In this document: piece by piece, positions 26,158 through 36,218 of the stretch
Numbering within the stretch: the stretch's first letter is position 1
Layout of the letters: each line of letters opens with the position of its first letter
Assembly: GCA_902582345.1 (NCBI GenBank)
Contig: CACHRU010000001.1
Coordinates: 1-64,000 of the forward strand
From: an uncultured Pelagibacteraceae bacterium
Lineage (GTDB): Bacteria; Pseudomonadota; Alphaproteobacteria; Pelagibacterales; Pelagibacteraceae
DNA length: 64,000 bases
Direction of reading: 5' to 3'
The notes under the pieces: generated by a model
Seen by the model: the letters and a program-made list of their open reading frames with translations, nothing else
What the model was told of the DNA's origin: nothing
Database searches by the model: none
Position numbers and translations under genes: made by a program

Positions 26158-26200
26158 ACAATCGGACTTTCGTTTATTATGTCCTAAAAGTCAAATTATT

Positions 26201-27067
26201 TTACTCGCTAATTTCTTTTGATTTATCAAAACTTTTTAACACAACAGCTGAAATTATTACAGAACCACCAATAAATACACTTAATGGTGGTATCTCGTTC
26301 AAAAAAATCCAAACCCATATCGGAGCACATATGGTTTCTAATAACATTAGTAACCCTACTGTTAATGATTGAGTAGTTTTAGTGCCAATTGTTACGCAAA
26401 TAAATCCAAATGCAAGTTGAGGAACCCCTAGTAAAAAACCCATAATAATATCATTAAAAGAAAATGTTAAACTACTTGCCAAAAACAATCCGTAAATTCC
26501 ACTAAAAATTCCTGAATAAAAAATAGCTGGAACCATATCAAGTTTTGGAAATTTTCTAATTATCATCACAAGAATAGTAAAGTTAATTGGTATTGCAAAA
26601 GAGATGATGTTTCCAATAAAAGTGCCTTGATTGATAGAATTTCCAACCATAATAAACATTCCGATGATAGCTAAAATAATTGCTGCAAAACCTTTTAAAG
26701 AGATTTTCTCCTTAAGAAATAAGTAGCCAAATATTGCTAAAAAAATTGTTTGTGTGCTGATTATAAAAACTACATTAGCTACTGTAGTCATTGACATAGC
26801 GGCAATATAGGCTACAAAACTTATGGACAAAAATAAACCTGCGATAATTGCTGGAAATCCAGAAGTTTTAATTACATTAATCGTATTTTTTTTATAAGTT
26901 AAGACCAAAAAAATTATTAAAGCAATTATGAAAAAAAAAGATCTAATTAATAGTATTTGCCACATATCATCTGTTTCGAATGATCTTATAATTAATCCTC
27001 CCCAGCTTAAAAAAAATCCTCCGAGCAAACAAAGTATATATCCTGGTATTTTATAAATTAATTGCAT
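26201..27067 (-). CDS. EamA/DMT-family transporter
   Basis: 288 residues, about ten transmembrane helices in two similar halves, as in the drug/metabolite transporter superfamily. Seen: LLGGFFLSWGGLIIRSFE in helix 1, SFFFIIALIIF, the end of repeat 1 with FLKEKISLKGF, and the end of repeat 2 with LLETICAPIWVWIFLNEIPP, the usual EamA signature. Substrate unknown. It overlaps the MATE gene by one base and precedes the riboswitch leader of gcvT by about 40 bases, in the same direction. Confidence 0.9.
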   Translation of the reverse strand: MQLIYKIPGYILCLLGGFFLSWGGLIIRSFETDDMWQILLIRSFFFIIALIIFLVLTYKKNTINVIKTSGFPAIIAGLFLSISFVAYIAAMSMTTVANVVFIISTQTIFLAIFGYLFLKEKISLKGFAAIILAIIGMFIMVGNSINQGTFIGNIISFAIPINFTILVMIIRKFPKLDMVPAIFYSGIFSGIYGLFLASSLTFSFNDIIMGFLLGVPQLAFGFICVTIGTKTTQSLTVGLLMLLETICAPIWVWIFLNEIPPLSVFIGGSVIISAVVLKSFDKSKEISE

Positions 27068-28383
27068 TAAAATCTTTTGAGAATTTTTGAAAAATAAAAA
27101 CTAAGACTTAAAGATCTAATAATCATAAAAAATAATAATGACAACCATAAACCATTGTTCCCAAAGTATTTAGTAAGTTCTACTGAAGATATTAAAAACA
27201 ATAAAACTGAAAAGATCATTGCGTTTCTGAGCTCTGACGTTTGAGATGTTCCTATGAATATTCCATCGTATTGATAAGAAAAAGATGCTATAGGGGGAAT
27301 AATAATAACCCATATAGCGAAACCGTACGCTAAGTATCTTAGATAATCTATATCAGTAAAAAGATTTATTATTTCTCTGTAAGAAAAAAGAAATAATAAA
27401 GAAATAATAATTGCGGAGTAAAAACTTAATTCAAAAGAATTTCTTGATAAATTGATAAAAGATTTTTTTATTTTTTTTCCTAAAATAAAACCTGCTGCGC
27501 CTTCAGTTGAAAATGCATACCCGTCTAAAAAGAAAGATGAAATTAGGATAAATTGAATTAAAATTGCATTAACTGCAACATATTCTTCTCCTATTAATGA
27601 GCTTTGATAAGTAAACCATAAAAAGGCAAAAGTAAGCAAAACTGTTCTAATGAAAATATTAAAATTTATGTTAAAGAGTTTAATAAGTTTTTTTGGCAAA
27701 AATATTCTTTGGTATCTTGGGAGAACTTTAAAATTTTTTTTCATAAAAAAATAAATAAATACCGAAAATACTGCAATAGTTATATATGATGAAACAACAG
27801 TGCCTAATGCAACACCAAAAATATCTAAGTTTAAATAACGCACAAAATAAATACTAAAAATTATATTCACGATACTAAAGAAAGAACTTAAAAAACTAGA
27901 TATTAAAGTTTTTTGCAGACCTAAAAAAAAACCAATAAAAACATAGATAATTAACTCAGCAGGAGTAGATAAAATCCTAACCGATATATATTTTTTAATT
28001 AAATTTTGGGTCTCAAAATCTGTCTCAAAGAAAAGCTGAATCGTATTTAAAATTGGTGATTTGCAAAACATAATTATTACTGAAAAAAATAATGCAATTG
28101 ATAAATTTCTTAATGTTATTAAAACAATTTCTCTATAGTCGCCTTTTCCTAGTGCTTGAGATACCAACCCTACCGTACCCATTCTTAAAAAACCAAAACT
28201 CCAGAAAATCATTGTAATTACCGAAGTCGAAATGCTAACAGCAGCTAAAAATTTTACGTTATCTAAATTACCCATTAAAGCAGTATCTATAATTCCTACA
28301 AATGGTATTGCCATGTTCGCAAAAAATATTGGAAGGGATAATTTAAACAAATAAAATTTTGAAATTTTTGATGGGTGCTTCAT
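27067..28383 (-). CDS. MATE-family efflux transporter
   Basis: 438 residues with about twelve transmembrane helices. N-terminal LSLPIFFANMAIPFVGIIDTALMG and the GTVGLVSQALGKGDYREI stretch are typical of MATE (DinF-like branch). These proteins export cationic compounds with Na+ or H+. It is co-oriented and overlapping with the EamA gene, suggesting a two-exporter operon. Confidence 0.92.
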   Translation of the reverse strand: MKHPSKISKFYLFKLSLPIFFANMAIPFVGIIDTALMGNLDNVKFLAAVSISTSVITMIFWSFGFLRMGTVGLVSQALGKGDYREIVLITLRNLSIALFFSVIIMFCKSPILNTIQLFFETDFETQNLIKKYISVRILSTPAELIIYVFIGFFLGLQKTLISSFLSSFFSIVNIIFSIYFVRYLNLDIFGVALGTVVSSYITIAVFSVFIYFFMKKNFKVLPRYQRIFLPKKLIKLFNINFNIFIRTVLLTFAFLWFTYQSSLIGEEYVAVNAILIQFILISSFFLDGYAFSTEGAAGFILGKKIKKSFINLSRNSFELSFYSAIIISLLFLFSYREIINLFTDIDYLRYLAYGFAIWVIIIPPIASFSYQYDGIFIGTSQTSELRNAMIFSVLLFLISSVELTKYFGNNGLWLSLLFFMIIRSLSLSFYFSKILKRF

Positions 28384-28414
28384 ATTTCTTTAAATATTTA
28401 TAAATAATAATTAT

Positions 28415-29038
28415 CTATATATTAAATAGAGGCTCAAATTTAGAATTAATTGATAAAATTTCTAAATTTATTAAGCCGCCAATAATTAGCTGTAAAGCGA
28501 CAATCATTATCACAAATAAACCAAGGTAACCAAGCCATTGATGTGTTTTGATATAGTTAGCAAAATACGATGCAAGAGTTAATACTATAAACACTGAAAA
28601 TAGTAGACCTGCTATCATTAAATAGTAATAATCTTTAGCTGCACCAACAACGCCAATGACGTTATCTAAACTTAATACTGTATCTGCTAAGAGAACTTGG
28701 TAGACTCCTTGACCAAATGAAACAGTTTCTTTTGATTTTAAAGTTGGTGATCTTACTTTTTTCCCACCAAAAAAGTCAGTTCTCAGATTATTAATAATCC
28801 ATAAGAGCAAAGCTCCACCTAAAATTTTTACGAAGGGGTTCTCTAGAATTATTGTTGCTCCAAAAGCAAATATGATTCTAAATATAAAAGCAGCAGCAAC
28901 TCCCCAAGCTATAATTTTTTTTCTGTTTTCTGGAGCGAAATTTGCAGCTATAAGACCAATTATTAATGCATTATCAGCGGCCATGACAATACAAATTAAT
29001 ATTATTTGAATACTAATAATAAATTGCTCTAACATCAT
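28415..29038 (-). CDS. TerC-family membrane protein (YjbE-like)
   Basis: 207 residues with seven predicted membrane helices. Acidic membrane motifs characteristic of TerC are seen: MAADNALIIGLIAA near residue 20 and LLADTVLSLDNVIGV near 117. TerC/YjbE proteins are tied to metal (manganese) export and metallation of secreted proteins. A second in-frame ATG (29035) is equally possible. It has 31 bases to the MATE gene downstream and a terminator upstream separating it from the barrel gene. Confidence 0.9.
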   Translation of the reverse strand: MMLEQFIISIQIILICIVMAADNALIIGLIAANFAPENRKKIIAWGVAAAFIFRIIFAFGATIILENPFVKILGGALLLWIINNLRTDFFGGKKVRSPTLKSKETVSFGQGVYQVLLADTVLSLDNVIGVVGAAKDYYYLMIAGLLFSVFIVLTLASYFANYIKTHQWLGYLGLFVIMIVALQLIIGGLINLEILSINSKFEPLFNI

Positions 29039-29051
29039 AATACGTTATCTT

Positions 29052-29093
29052 AATAAAAAAACCCGCCTAATTAAATAGGCGGGTTTAATTTTT
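29052..29093. terminator. Strong bidirectional terminator
   Basis: An 11-bp stem (AAACCCGCCTA at 29059-29069 with TAGGCGGGTTT at 29076-29086), a 6-base loop, a T run on the plus side and an A run (29054-29060), which is a U tract for the minus strand. It ends the outer-membrane protein transcript. Confidence 0.92.
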
Positions 29094-29115
29094 TTAAAGT
29101 ACTTTAAAAATGGAA

Positions 29116-29778
29116 TTAAAAGTTAAATCCAATTTTTGCTTGTATTGCATCTACGTCAGCAGTTATTTTCTGACCTGTTGCACCAGTACTTGAGTTTAAT
29201 GTTATATCATCAAAGTCTGAATAAGATATTTCATATCTTATAGCGCCGTTACCTGCTGGAACTTTTGTACCAATACCAACTTGGAAACCATCTATATCAG
29301 CGTCTCCGTAAGTTGAGTTTGGTAGTGTCTCTGCAGTAGTAACTGTAGCTTGATGGTAACCAAGAAGAATGTACGAATTAGATCCGCCCAAAGTCTTAGT
29401 TGCGTAGATCGTAGTTAGATCTGTAAGTTCTGCGCTAGCTGAACGATCACCTGTATCGTTATCATCTGCGATTTGAACTGTATCAGTTCTTTTTCCACTT
29501 CCGATATCCGCATCCATCGGAACCATTGAGTAACCAAATGCTAGACCATTAGAAAATTCATACTCAGCAAATATGTCAGCACCCATAAATATAGCACCAG
29601 CATCGTGAGCAGTTTTCTGTGAGTCTCCTGCGTCAGTTCTCTCATGTTCTGTACCGCTTGCTTCTACAGCTCCCACTATTCCGTGAGCACCGATTGTGAA
29701 GCCTTCAGCAGCTACTTTTGATGAATAAACACCACATAGGATCAATAGTGAACCTATTAATGTTGTTATATTTTTCAT
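29116..29778 (-). CDS. Outer-membrane beta-barrel protein
   Basis: 220 residues with a signal peptide ending SKVAAEG and a mature part of alternating short amphipathic strands, glycine-rich and acidic, closing with AIQAKIGFNF, whose terminal phenylalanine is the usual barrel-insertion signal. The loops are rich in D, T, S and G (for example GTEHERTDAGDSQ). It resembles small OmpA-like or porin-like barrels of SAR11. A monocistronic unit with a strong terminator and a long upstream region suggests high, controlled expression. Cargo unknown. Confidence 0.82.
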   Translation of the reverse strand: MKNITTLIGSLLILCGVYSSKVAAEGFTIGAHGIVGAVEASGTEHERTDAGDSQKTAHDAGAIFMGADIFAEYEFSNGLAFGYSMVPMDADIGSGKRTDTVQIADDNDTGDRSASAELTDLTTIYATKTLGGSNSYILLGYHQATVTTAETLPNSTYGDADIDGFQVGIGTKVPAGNGAIRYEISYSDFDDITLNSSTGATGQKITADVDAIQAKIGFNF

Positions 29779-29847
29779 ATTTATTCCTTAAGTTATATTT
29801 ATTGCAATAAATAGTGAGTTTCTTGTAATGGATTCTAATACAACTGT

Positions 29848-29931
29848 CACTAAATTTAGTGTTTCAATCATATGTTGTATATTGAAAAAAACCCCATTTT
29901 TTGTGATATTTTATGTGATATATTTATCACA
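29848..29931. promoter_or_regulatory. Cluster of inverted repeats upstream of the barrel gene
   Basis: Within 84 bases lie a perfect 14-bp palindrome CACTAAATTTAGTG (29848-29861), a TTCAAT...ATTGAA pair, and TGTGATA-TATT-TATCACA (29914-29931) preceded by a direct TGTGATAT copy at 29902. The last resembles a CRP/FNR-type operator but has an N8 rather than N6 centre. These may be operators of the barrel gene; the last pair could instead be part of the end of the prpD transcript. Confidence 0.4.
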
Positions 29932-29950
29932 CTAACCCTAAAAAAAAAAC

Positions 29951-31456
29951 TTAGAAAATGCTATCGATTTTGCGTCTTTTTTTATGATGCTTTTTCATAA
30001 TTTCAACATTCATCTTATGCAAATCTTTTGATTTTAAATTTTTTAAATTTTGGGCAATTTTTAAAAATTTAATACTTTCTTGTTTAGAGATTAAACCTTT
30101 AGTTAAAGTTTCAAATTTGTTAATGTAATCTGATCTTTTAAATGGTTTTACACCATTTGGATGAGCGTCTGCTACACCTCTTTCTTCTGTAATTACTTCG
30201 CCATTTTTTAAAAAAATAGACACTCTTCCGCCAAAACATTTTTTTGCAGGGTCTTTTTCATGATATTTTTTTGTCCATTCTGTATCTTCGTATGTTTGAA
30301 TTTTTTGCCATAGCTCAACTGTGCTTTTTCTTTTAGCTCTTTCAGGTGTATAAGATTTTATATGGTGCCATTTACCATCCTCTAATGCTACTGCAAAAAT
30401 ATACATTATAGAGTGATCTAATGTTTCTCTACTCGCGTTAGGATCCATTTTTTGAGGGTCATTTGCACCTGTTCCAATCACATAGTGTGTATGATGACTC
30501 GTGTAAATTTCTATTTTTTCAATTTTTGAAATATCTTTAATCTTTTTGTGCATACTTCTAGCTAAATCAATTAAAGCTTGGGATTGATACTCTGCAGAAT
30601 GCTCTTTGGTATAAGTTTCCAAAATTGATTTTTTTTCTTCATTTTTTTCAGGTAGTGGGACAACATACTCCGCATCTTTACCGGATAATATATAAGCTAT
30701 TACACTGTCTTCTCCTTCGTAAATTGGACTTGGAGATCCCTCACCTCTCATACATCTATCTACTGACTCAATACCTAGTTTGCCTGCATGAGATGGTGCA
30801 TAAGCCTTCCAACTCGAGATTTCTCCTTTTCTTGATTGTCGAGTTGATATTGTTGTATGTAAAGCTTGTTGTATGGATTGATAAATAACGTCCGTATCAA
30901 GTTTGAGTAAAGTTCCTAGACCTGCTGCAACGCTAATACCAAGATGGGCAATGTGGTCAATTTTATGTTCATGTAAACAAATACCTTTCACTAAATTAAC
31001 TTGGACTTCGTAAGCTGTTAAAATACCTCTTATCAAATCTAAACCATTGCAATTTTTTTGTTGTGCTACAGCTAATAAAGGTGGAATGTTATCACCTGGA
31101 TGACTGTAATCTGCAGCAAGAAATGTATCGTGAAAGTCTAATTCTCTTACAGCTGTACCATTCGCCCATGCAGCCCATTCGCAATGAACTTTTATTTTTG
31201 GATTTAATCCAAAAAGGGTTGAGCCATTCTTTCTTGGATGTGCCAAAGCCATTTCTCTAGCAGATACAACTGGTCTTCTGTTAAAAGATGCGACCGCGAC
31301 AGAGGCATTATCTATAATTCTATTAATAACCATTTCAGTTGCCTCACCCCCAGCTCTAGATTTATCCGAGGCAATTTCAGCAATCTTCCATGCTAGTTGA
31401 TCTTCTTTTTTAAGTTTAGCTGAAGATGGGTGAACTTTTACAGTGACTTCTCTCAT
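29951..31456 (-). CDS. prpD: MmgE/PrpD family protein (2-methylcitrate dehydratase-like)
   Basis: 501 residues matching PrpD in length and motifs: [28 protein letters not shown] near 105, [33 protein letters not shown], and [15 protein letters not shown]. PrpD dehydrates 2-methylcitrate in propionate catabolism; several PrpD proteins also act on citrate. It begins 2 bases after acnA. prpB and prpC are not in the window, so a complete methylcitrate cycle cannot be shown. Confidence 0.92.
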   Translation of the reverse strand: MREVTVKVHPSSAKLKKEDQLAWKIAEIASDKSRAGGEATEMVINRIIDNASVAVASFNRRPVVSAREMALAHPRKNGSTLFGLNPKIKVHCEWAAWANGTAVRELDFHDTFLAADYSHPGDNIPPLLAVAQQKNCNGLDLIRGILTAYEVQVNLVKGICLHEHKIDHIAHLGISVAAGLGTLLKLDTDVIYQSIQQALHTTISTRQSRKGEISSWKAYAPSHAGKLGIESVDRCMRGEGSPSPIYEGEDSVIAYILSGKDAEYVVPLPEKNEEKKSILETYTKEHSAEYQSQALIDLARSMHKKIKDISKIEKIEIYTSHHTHYVIGTGANDPQKMDPNASRETLDHSIMYIFAVALEDGKWHHIKSYTPERAKRKSTVELWQKIQTYEDTEWTKKYHEKDPAKKCFGGRVSIFLKNGEVITEERGVADAHPNGVKPFKRSDYINKFETLTKGLISKQESIKFLKIAQNLKNLKSKDLHKMNVEIMKKHHKKRRKIDSIF

Positions 31457-31458
31457 TT

Positions 31459-34131
31459 TTAATTAAGCATATTTCGAAGAACATACTGAAGTATCCCTCC
31501 GTTTTTATAATATTCAATTTCATTTTCAGTATCTATTCTACTAATAACTTGAATTTTTTTAATTGTACCATCTTTATATTTGATCTCGCATACTATCTCA
31601 GCTCTAGGTTTAATGCCTTTTTCTATGTCAACAATAGTAATTAATTCTTTACCAGTAATATTTAATTTCTTTCGATCAAAACCCTCTTTGAATTGTAAAG
31701 GTAATACTCCCATTCCTACTAGATTAGATCTGTGTATTCTCTCAAAACTCTCTGCAATCACAGCTTTTATGCCAAGAAGCTTTGTTCCCTTAGCCGCCCA
31801 ATCTCTTGAAGATCCTGTCCCGTACTCTTTGCCTGCTATAACAACTAAATCGTTATTTCTTTTTTTATATTCCATTGCAGCTTCGTAGACGCTCATTACT
31901 TTTCCATCAGGTTGCAAGGTTGTAAATCCACCCTCAGTCCCGGGTGCCATTTCATTTCTAATTTTGATATTACCAAAGGTGCCTCTCATCATTACTTCAT
32001 GATTTCCTCTTCTGGCACCATAGGAATTGAAATCTTTTTGTTGAATTTGATGTTGCATAAAATAATCACCGGTTGGACTATCTTTTTTTATGCTTCCAGC
32101 TGGTGATATATGATCCGTGGTAACAGTGTCTCCTAATAATAAAAGTATTCTAGCATCGTTTATTGCCTTAAACCCTTCAGGTTTGTCTGGTAAATTATCA
32201 AAAAAAGGAGGTTTTTTAACATAAGTAGAATTTTGCTCCCAATTATAAATATTACTGTCTATTGTGTTGATTTCTTTCCATTCTTTTGGTCCTACCGAAA
32301 CATTAGAGTATCTTCTCTTAAACATTTCAGAGTTTAAAGAGTTAAGAATAATGTTTTCTATTTCTTTATTACTTGGCCAAATATCTTTTAAAAAAACATC
32401 TTTTCCTTTTTTATCTTTTCCTAAAGATGATTTATATAAATCAAAATTCATATTACCGGCTAATGCATAAGCTACTACAAGAGGTGGGGATGCTAGGTAA
32501 TTTGCCTTAACATCTGGATTTATTCTTCCCTCAAAGTTTCTATTTCCAGACAAAACTGATACAGCATATAAGTCTTTTTTATTAATTGCGTCTGAAATAT
32601 TTTTATTTAATGGTCCAGAATTTCCAATACAAGTAGTACAACCATAACCAACAAGATTAAAACCAAGTTCATCTAAATATTTGTTTAAACCAGCTTTTTC
32701 TAAATAGTCGGTAACTACCTGAGAACCAGGTGCTAATGAGGTTTTCACCCATGGTTTTACTTTTAATCCTTTCTCGTGAGCCTTTTTAGCTAGAAGACCC
32801 GCTCCAATTAAAACACTTGGATTTGATGTATTAGTACAAGATGTAATTGCTGCTATTACAATATCTCCATCCTTTAATTTAAAGTCCTCTCCTGCAACAT
32901 CTGAATCTACTAATTTAGATCTATTTGTATATTCCTTATAAACTTTTGCGAACGTGCTAGCTGCCTCGGTAAGTAAAACTTTATCTTGTGGCCGCTTGGG
33001 TCCTGAAATACTTGTTACAACACTGCCTACATCAAGTGAAACCGTATCTGTAAATTCTACATTATCACTTGCCCACAGGCCTTGTTCTTTTGAATATTTT
33101 TCTACTAAAGCTATTGTGAAATCATCTCTTCCAGATAACTTTAGATACTTTAGTGTCTCATTGTCCACTGGAAAAAACCCACAAGTGGCTCCATACTCGG
33201 GTGCCATGTTTGCAATAGTTGCTCTATCAGCTAATGTTAAATTTTTAAGTCCTTCTCCATAAAATTCTACAAATTTTCCAACCACTCCTTTTTTTCTTAA
33301 TATCTCAACAATTGTCAAAACCAAATCAGTTGCGGTAGTCCCTTCTTTAAGCTTACCTTTTAATTCTACACCAACTACTTCTGGAATTAACATTGAAATG
33401 GGCTGACCTAGCATTGCTGCCTCTGCTTCGATACCGCCAACTCCCCAACCTAAAACTGATAAGCCATTTACCATTGTTGTATGACTATCTGTTCCTACTA
33501 AAGTGTCTGGATAAGCATATAATTCTTCATCACTTTTGGATGACCAGACTACTTTGGATAAATATTCTAAATTTACTTGATGACAAATTCCTGTTCCAGG
33601 TGGGACAACTCTAAAATTATCAAACGCTTTCTGACCCCATTTTAAAAAAGAGTAACGTTCGCCATTTCTAGAAAATTCTTTTTCAACATTTTTTTCAAAT
33701 GATTTTCTAGATGCATATTCATCAACCATTACAGAATGATCTATCACTAAATCTACAGTAGATAATGGATTAATTTTTTTAGGATCTTTATTCTTATTTT
33801 TAACTGCATCTCTCATTGCGGCTAAATCTGCTACAGCTGGAATTCCTGTATAATCCTGCATCAAAACTCTTGCTGGTCTATAAGCTATTTCAGTTTTGGA
33901 TCTTTTGTTATCTAGCCACTCTTTTATTGCAACGATTTGTTTTTTATTTACAGTTAGATCATCTTCATATCTCAAAAGGTTTTCTAATAGCACTTTAAGA
34001 GACTTAGGAAGCCTGGAAATACCTGCTAAGCCGTTTTTTTCTGCTTTTTTTAAATTAAAAATTTTGTATTCTTTTCCTGATGAAGAAATGCTATCAAGCG
34101 ATTTAAAGGAATCTTTACTATTAAATTTCAT
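31459..34131 (-). CDS. acnA: Aconitate hydratase A
   Basis: 890 residues, the AcnA/IRP type. [4Fe-4S] cysteines are in SCTNTSNP and in [12 protein letters not shown]. Also seen: [38 protein letters not shown] and [15 protein letters not shown] of the swivelling domain. It interconverts citrate and isocitrate in the TCA cycle; AcnA-type enzymes can also hydrate 2-methylaconitate. Next to prpD (2-base gap), a double role is possible. A 3-base gap separates it from the upstream LysE gene. Confidence 0.97.
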   Translation of the reverse strand: MKFNSKDSFKSLDSISSSGKEYKIFNLKKAEKNGLAGISRLPKSLKVLLENLLRYEDDLTVNKKQIVAIKEWLDNKRSKTEIAYRPARVLMQDYTGIPAVADLAAMRDAVKNKNKDPKKINPLSTVDLVIDHSVMVDEYASRKSFEKNVEKEFSRNGERYSFLKWGQKAFDNFRVVPPGTGICHQVNLEYLSKVVWSSKSDEELYAYPDTLVGTDSHTTMVNGLSVLGWGVGGIEAEAAMLGQPISMLIPEVVGVELKGKLKEGTTATDLVLTIVEILRKKGVVGKFVEFYGEGLKNLTLADRATIANMAPEYGATCGFFPVDNETLKYLKLSGRDDFTIALVEKYSKEQGLWASDNVEFTDTVSLDVGSVVTSISGPKRPQDKVLLTEAASTFAKVYKEYTNRSKLVDSDVAGEDFKLKDGDIVIAAITSCTNTSNPSVLIGAGLLAKKAHEKGLKVKPWVKTSLAPGSQVVTDYLEKAGLNKYLDELGFNLVGYGCTTCIGNSGPLNKNISDAINKKDLYAVSVLSGNRNFEGRINPDVKANYLASPPLVVAYALAGNMNFDLYKSSLGKDKKGKDVFLKDIWPSNKEIENIILNSLNSEMFKRRYSNVSVGPKEWKEINTIDSNIYNWEQNSTYVKKPPFFDNLPDKPEGFKAINDARILLLLGDTVTTDHISPAGSIKKDSPTGDYFMQHQIQQKDFNSYGARRGNHEVMMRGTFGNIKIRNEMAPGTEGGFTTLQPDGKVMSVYEAAMEYKKRNNDLVVIAGKEYGTGSSRDWAAKGTKLLGIKAVIAESFERIHRSNLVGMGVLPLQFKEGFDRKKLNITGKELITIVDIEKGIKPRAEIVCEIKYKDGTIKKIQVISRIDTENEIEYYKNGGILQYVLRNMLN

Positions 34132-34134
34132 GCG

Positions 34135-34722
34135 CTATACATAGAACAAAATTACGCAAACGATAAGTAAAAAAGACATTGTATAATTAAAATTCTTTAT
34201 AAATTTATCACTTGTGGCGAATTTTCTCATGTATTTTCCCATTAAACACCAGGTGGTTTGGCTTCCAACCGCCATTAGAAACCAAACAGTTGTAAGAATA
34301 ATTGAGTCTCTTAAATAATTATTTTGAGTATCAATAAACAATGATATTGAGGTCAGTCCAACGATTATGCTTTTAGGATTAACAAATTGAAACCAAAATG
34401 TGTTTAGGAAAGTAACTGGCTTTGGATCAATTTTTCTATCTTTTGTTTTGCTTCCAAAAGATAATTTATAAGCCATAAATAAAAGATAAACGGATCCTAA
34501 AATTTTAATTGTGGTCTGAATAAATTCATATTTCTGGAAAATAGCTGCAGATGTAAATTGTAAAAGTATTATTAAAAGTGTCCATCCAATAATCACACCA
34601 AGCATTGTAGGAATTGCTTTTCTAAAACCAAAATTAAAAGCTGTATAAGATGTCATGATATTATTTGGCCCAGGAGAAAATGCGGTTGCGATACCGAATA
34701 AAATTAGAGGTAAAAGTTGCAT
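34135..34722 (-). CDS. LysE-family translocator
   Basis: 195 residues, six membrane helices. N-terminal FGIATAFSPGPNNIMT is the LysE/RhtB signature, and NTFWFQFVNPKSIIVGL is the second conserved block. Family members export amino acids. It lies 3 bases upstream of acnA and 6 bases after the cytochrome c' gene, so it is part of a long minus-strand unit. Substrate unknown. Confidence 0.9.
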   Translation of the reverse strand: MQLLPLILFGIATAFSPGPNNIMTSYTAFNFGFRKAIPTMLGVIIGWTLLIILLQFTSAAIFQKYEFIQTTIKILGSVYLLFMAYKLSFGSKTKDRKIDPKPVTFLNTFWFQFVNPKSIIVGLTSISLFIDTQNNYLRDSIILTTVWFLMAVGSQTTWCLMGKYMRKFATSDKFIKNFNYTMSFLLIVCVILFYV

Positions 34723-34728
34723 TTAAAT

Positions 34729-35181
34729 TTAGTGGGGTGCCCTAAATCTATTATGACAAGCAGAACAATTACTCCACATTAATTGTTTTTGAACTGCTTT
34801 TAAATCATCTGCAGTTTCAATTGCTTTAGTTAGTTTAATCATATCATCAGATGCTTTTTGCATTAAAGCATTAAACTCATCTTTGTTTTCCCAAATACTT
34901 GGTAGTGCCTCTGTTTTAAATCCTTCTTTTGTATTTTCTGGAAAATAATCTAATAATTTTTTATAATTATCTGAAATTTTTTTCATTAAAGGTTTTGCTT
35001 CTTCCAATTTTTTAGACTTTAATAAAATAGAAATTTTTTTTCCATTTTGGTAATTTTCACTAAACATTGCCTTCCTGCCTTTAATAATTTCTTCTACTGT
35101 TTGGGCATTTGCTGAAAAAGAAAAACTCAAAAGAAAAATTATTAAAAAAAATAGTATTTTAGTTATTTTTATCTTTTGCAT
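34729..35181 (-). CDS. Periplasmic cytochrome c' -like protein
   Basis: 150 residues with a signal peptide (cut near SANAQ) and a helical body ending in NCSACHNRFRAPH; the CSACH motif near the C-terminus binds one covalent heme, the position typical of the four-helix cytochrome c' family. These periplasmic proteins bind NO or shuttle electrons. It lies 8 bases after the DUF411 gene and is divergent, through that gene, from cytochrome b561, a plausible membrane redox partner. Confidence 0.88.
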   Translation of the reverse strand: MQKIKITKILFFLIIFLLSFSFSANAQTVEEIIKGRKAMFSENYQNGKKISILLKSKKLEEAKPLMKKISDNYKKLLDYFPENTKEGFKTEALPSIWENKDEFNALMQKASDDMIKLTKAIETADDLKAVQKQLMWSNCSACHNRFRAPH

Positions 35182-35189
35182 TTTAAGAT

Positions 35190-35669
35190 TTATATTGTCA
35201 TAAATACTGAAAATTTCCCATCGATAAGTTGATAAATAATATAAGGCTCCTCCTTATCACCAGGCATACCTGGTGTTCCTATAGGCATTCCAGGTAAAGC
35301 TATACCATCGATATCAGGTTGTTCTTTTAATAATTTATTAATTGCTTCGATCGGTACATGTCCTTCTATAAAATATTTACCCATAATAGTGGTATGACAA
35401 GACTGCATCTCCACTGGAATATTATATTTTTGTTTTATTGAATGAAGACTTCTCATATCTGTTTGTTTTACCTCAAATTTTTCATCCTCCAAAAATAAAA
35501 CATAACCATAACAGCATCCACACGAGGGAGTTTTAAAAACTTCAACAATCTGTTTGTCGTCAATATTTGCCAAAGCATCATTTTTATCTGTGACAAAGTT
35601 TAAGATATAAAAAAATGATAATATTAATAATAAGAATGTTAGCTTAATTAAATTGTTTTTTATAAACAT
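35190..35669 (-). CDS. DUF411 protein, probable periplasmic metal-binding
   Basis: 159 residues. An N-terminal hydrophobic anchor or signal, then FKTPSCGCCYGYVLFLE with a CxCC cluster, MQSCHTTIMGKYFIEGHVP and ALPGMPIGTPGMPG with methionines. This is the DUF411 pattern, which is often found with copper resistance genes. Cys, His and Met residues suit copper binding in the periplasm. The gene is divergent from cytochrome b561 with 18 bases between the coding regions. Confidence 0.9.
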   Translation of the reverse strand: MFIKNNLIKLTFLLLILSFFYILNFVTDKNDALANIDDKQIVEVFKTPSCGCCYGYVLFLEDEKFEVKQTDMRSLHSIKQKYNIPVEMQSCHTTIMGKYFIEGHVPIEAINKLLKEQPDIDGIALPGMPIGTPGMPGDKEEPYIIYQLIDGKFSVFMTI

Positions 35670-35687
35670 ATGTTATTATAACTTTTA

Positions 35688-36218
35688 ATGAAAATTCTTA
35701 ACACAAATAATGAGTATGGAATATTGGCCAAATTGTTCCATTGGATTACATTTATTATTTTAATTGCACAAATTCCTTTTGGATTTTATTTGGTGAGCCT
35801 TGAATTTTCTGATGAAAGGATTGAACTTGAGAATATCCATATCCTAGTGGGCATAACTGTATTCTATATAACTTTATTTAGACTAATCTGGAAGTTTTTT
35901 AATTCAAGTCCATCTGAAACTAGAAGTTTTTTCAAAGGACAAATATTTATTGCTAAAGCTAACCATTTCTTACTTTATCTAAGTATTTTTACCATTACTA
36001 TTTCTGGAATTCTTAAGAAGCTTTATATGGGAGAAATACTTAATTTTGTATTTTTTAAATACGGATTTGAAAAAGATAATTTTTTATTGGCAGATGTTTA
36101 TTATCAAGTTCACATTTACGCTAATTACCTATTATTAGCTCTTGTTACTTTGCATATTCTTGCAGTTATCATTCATCATTATATTTTTAAAGATAAAATA
36201 TTAAAAAAAATTACTTAA
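35688..36218 (+). CDS. Cytochrome b561 family protein
   Basis: 176 residues with four transmembrane helices. Candidate heme histidines: FHWITF near residue 18, ENIHILVG near 52, and two more in YQVHIYANYLLLALVTLHILAVIIHH. The pattern matches bacterial CybB/YodB cytochrome b561, which oxidises quinol in the inner membrane. With a c-type cytochrome and a DUF411 gene beside it, a small electron-transfer module is likely. The stop overlaps the convergent DUF4396 gene by 4 bases. Confidence 0.9.
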   Translation: MKILNTNNEYGILAKLFHWITFIILIAQIPFGFYLVSLEFSDERIELENIHILVGITVFYITLFRLIWKFFNSSPSETRSFFKGQIFIAKANHFLLYLSIFTITISGILKKLYMGEILNFVFFKYGFEKDNFLLADVYYQVHIYANYLLLALVTLHILAVIIHHYIFKDKILKKIT

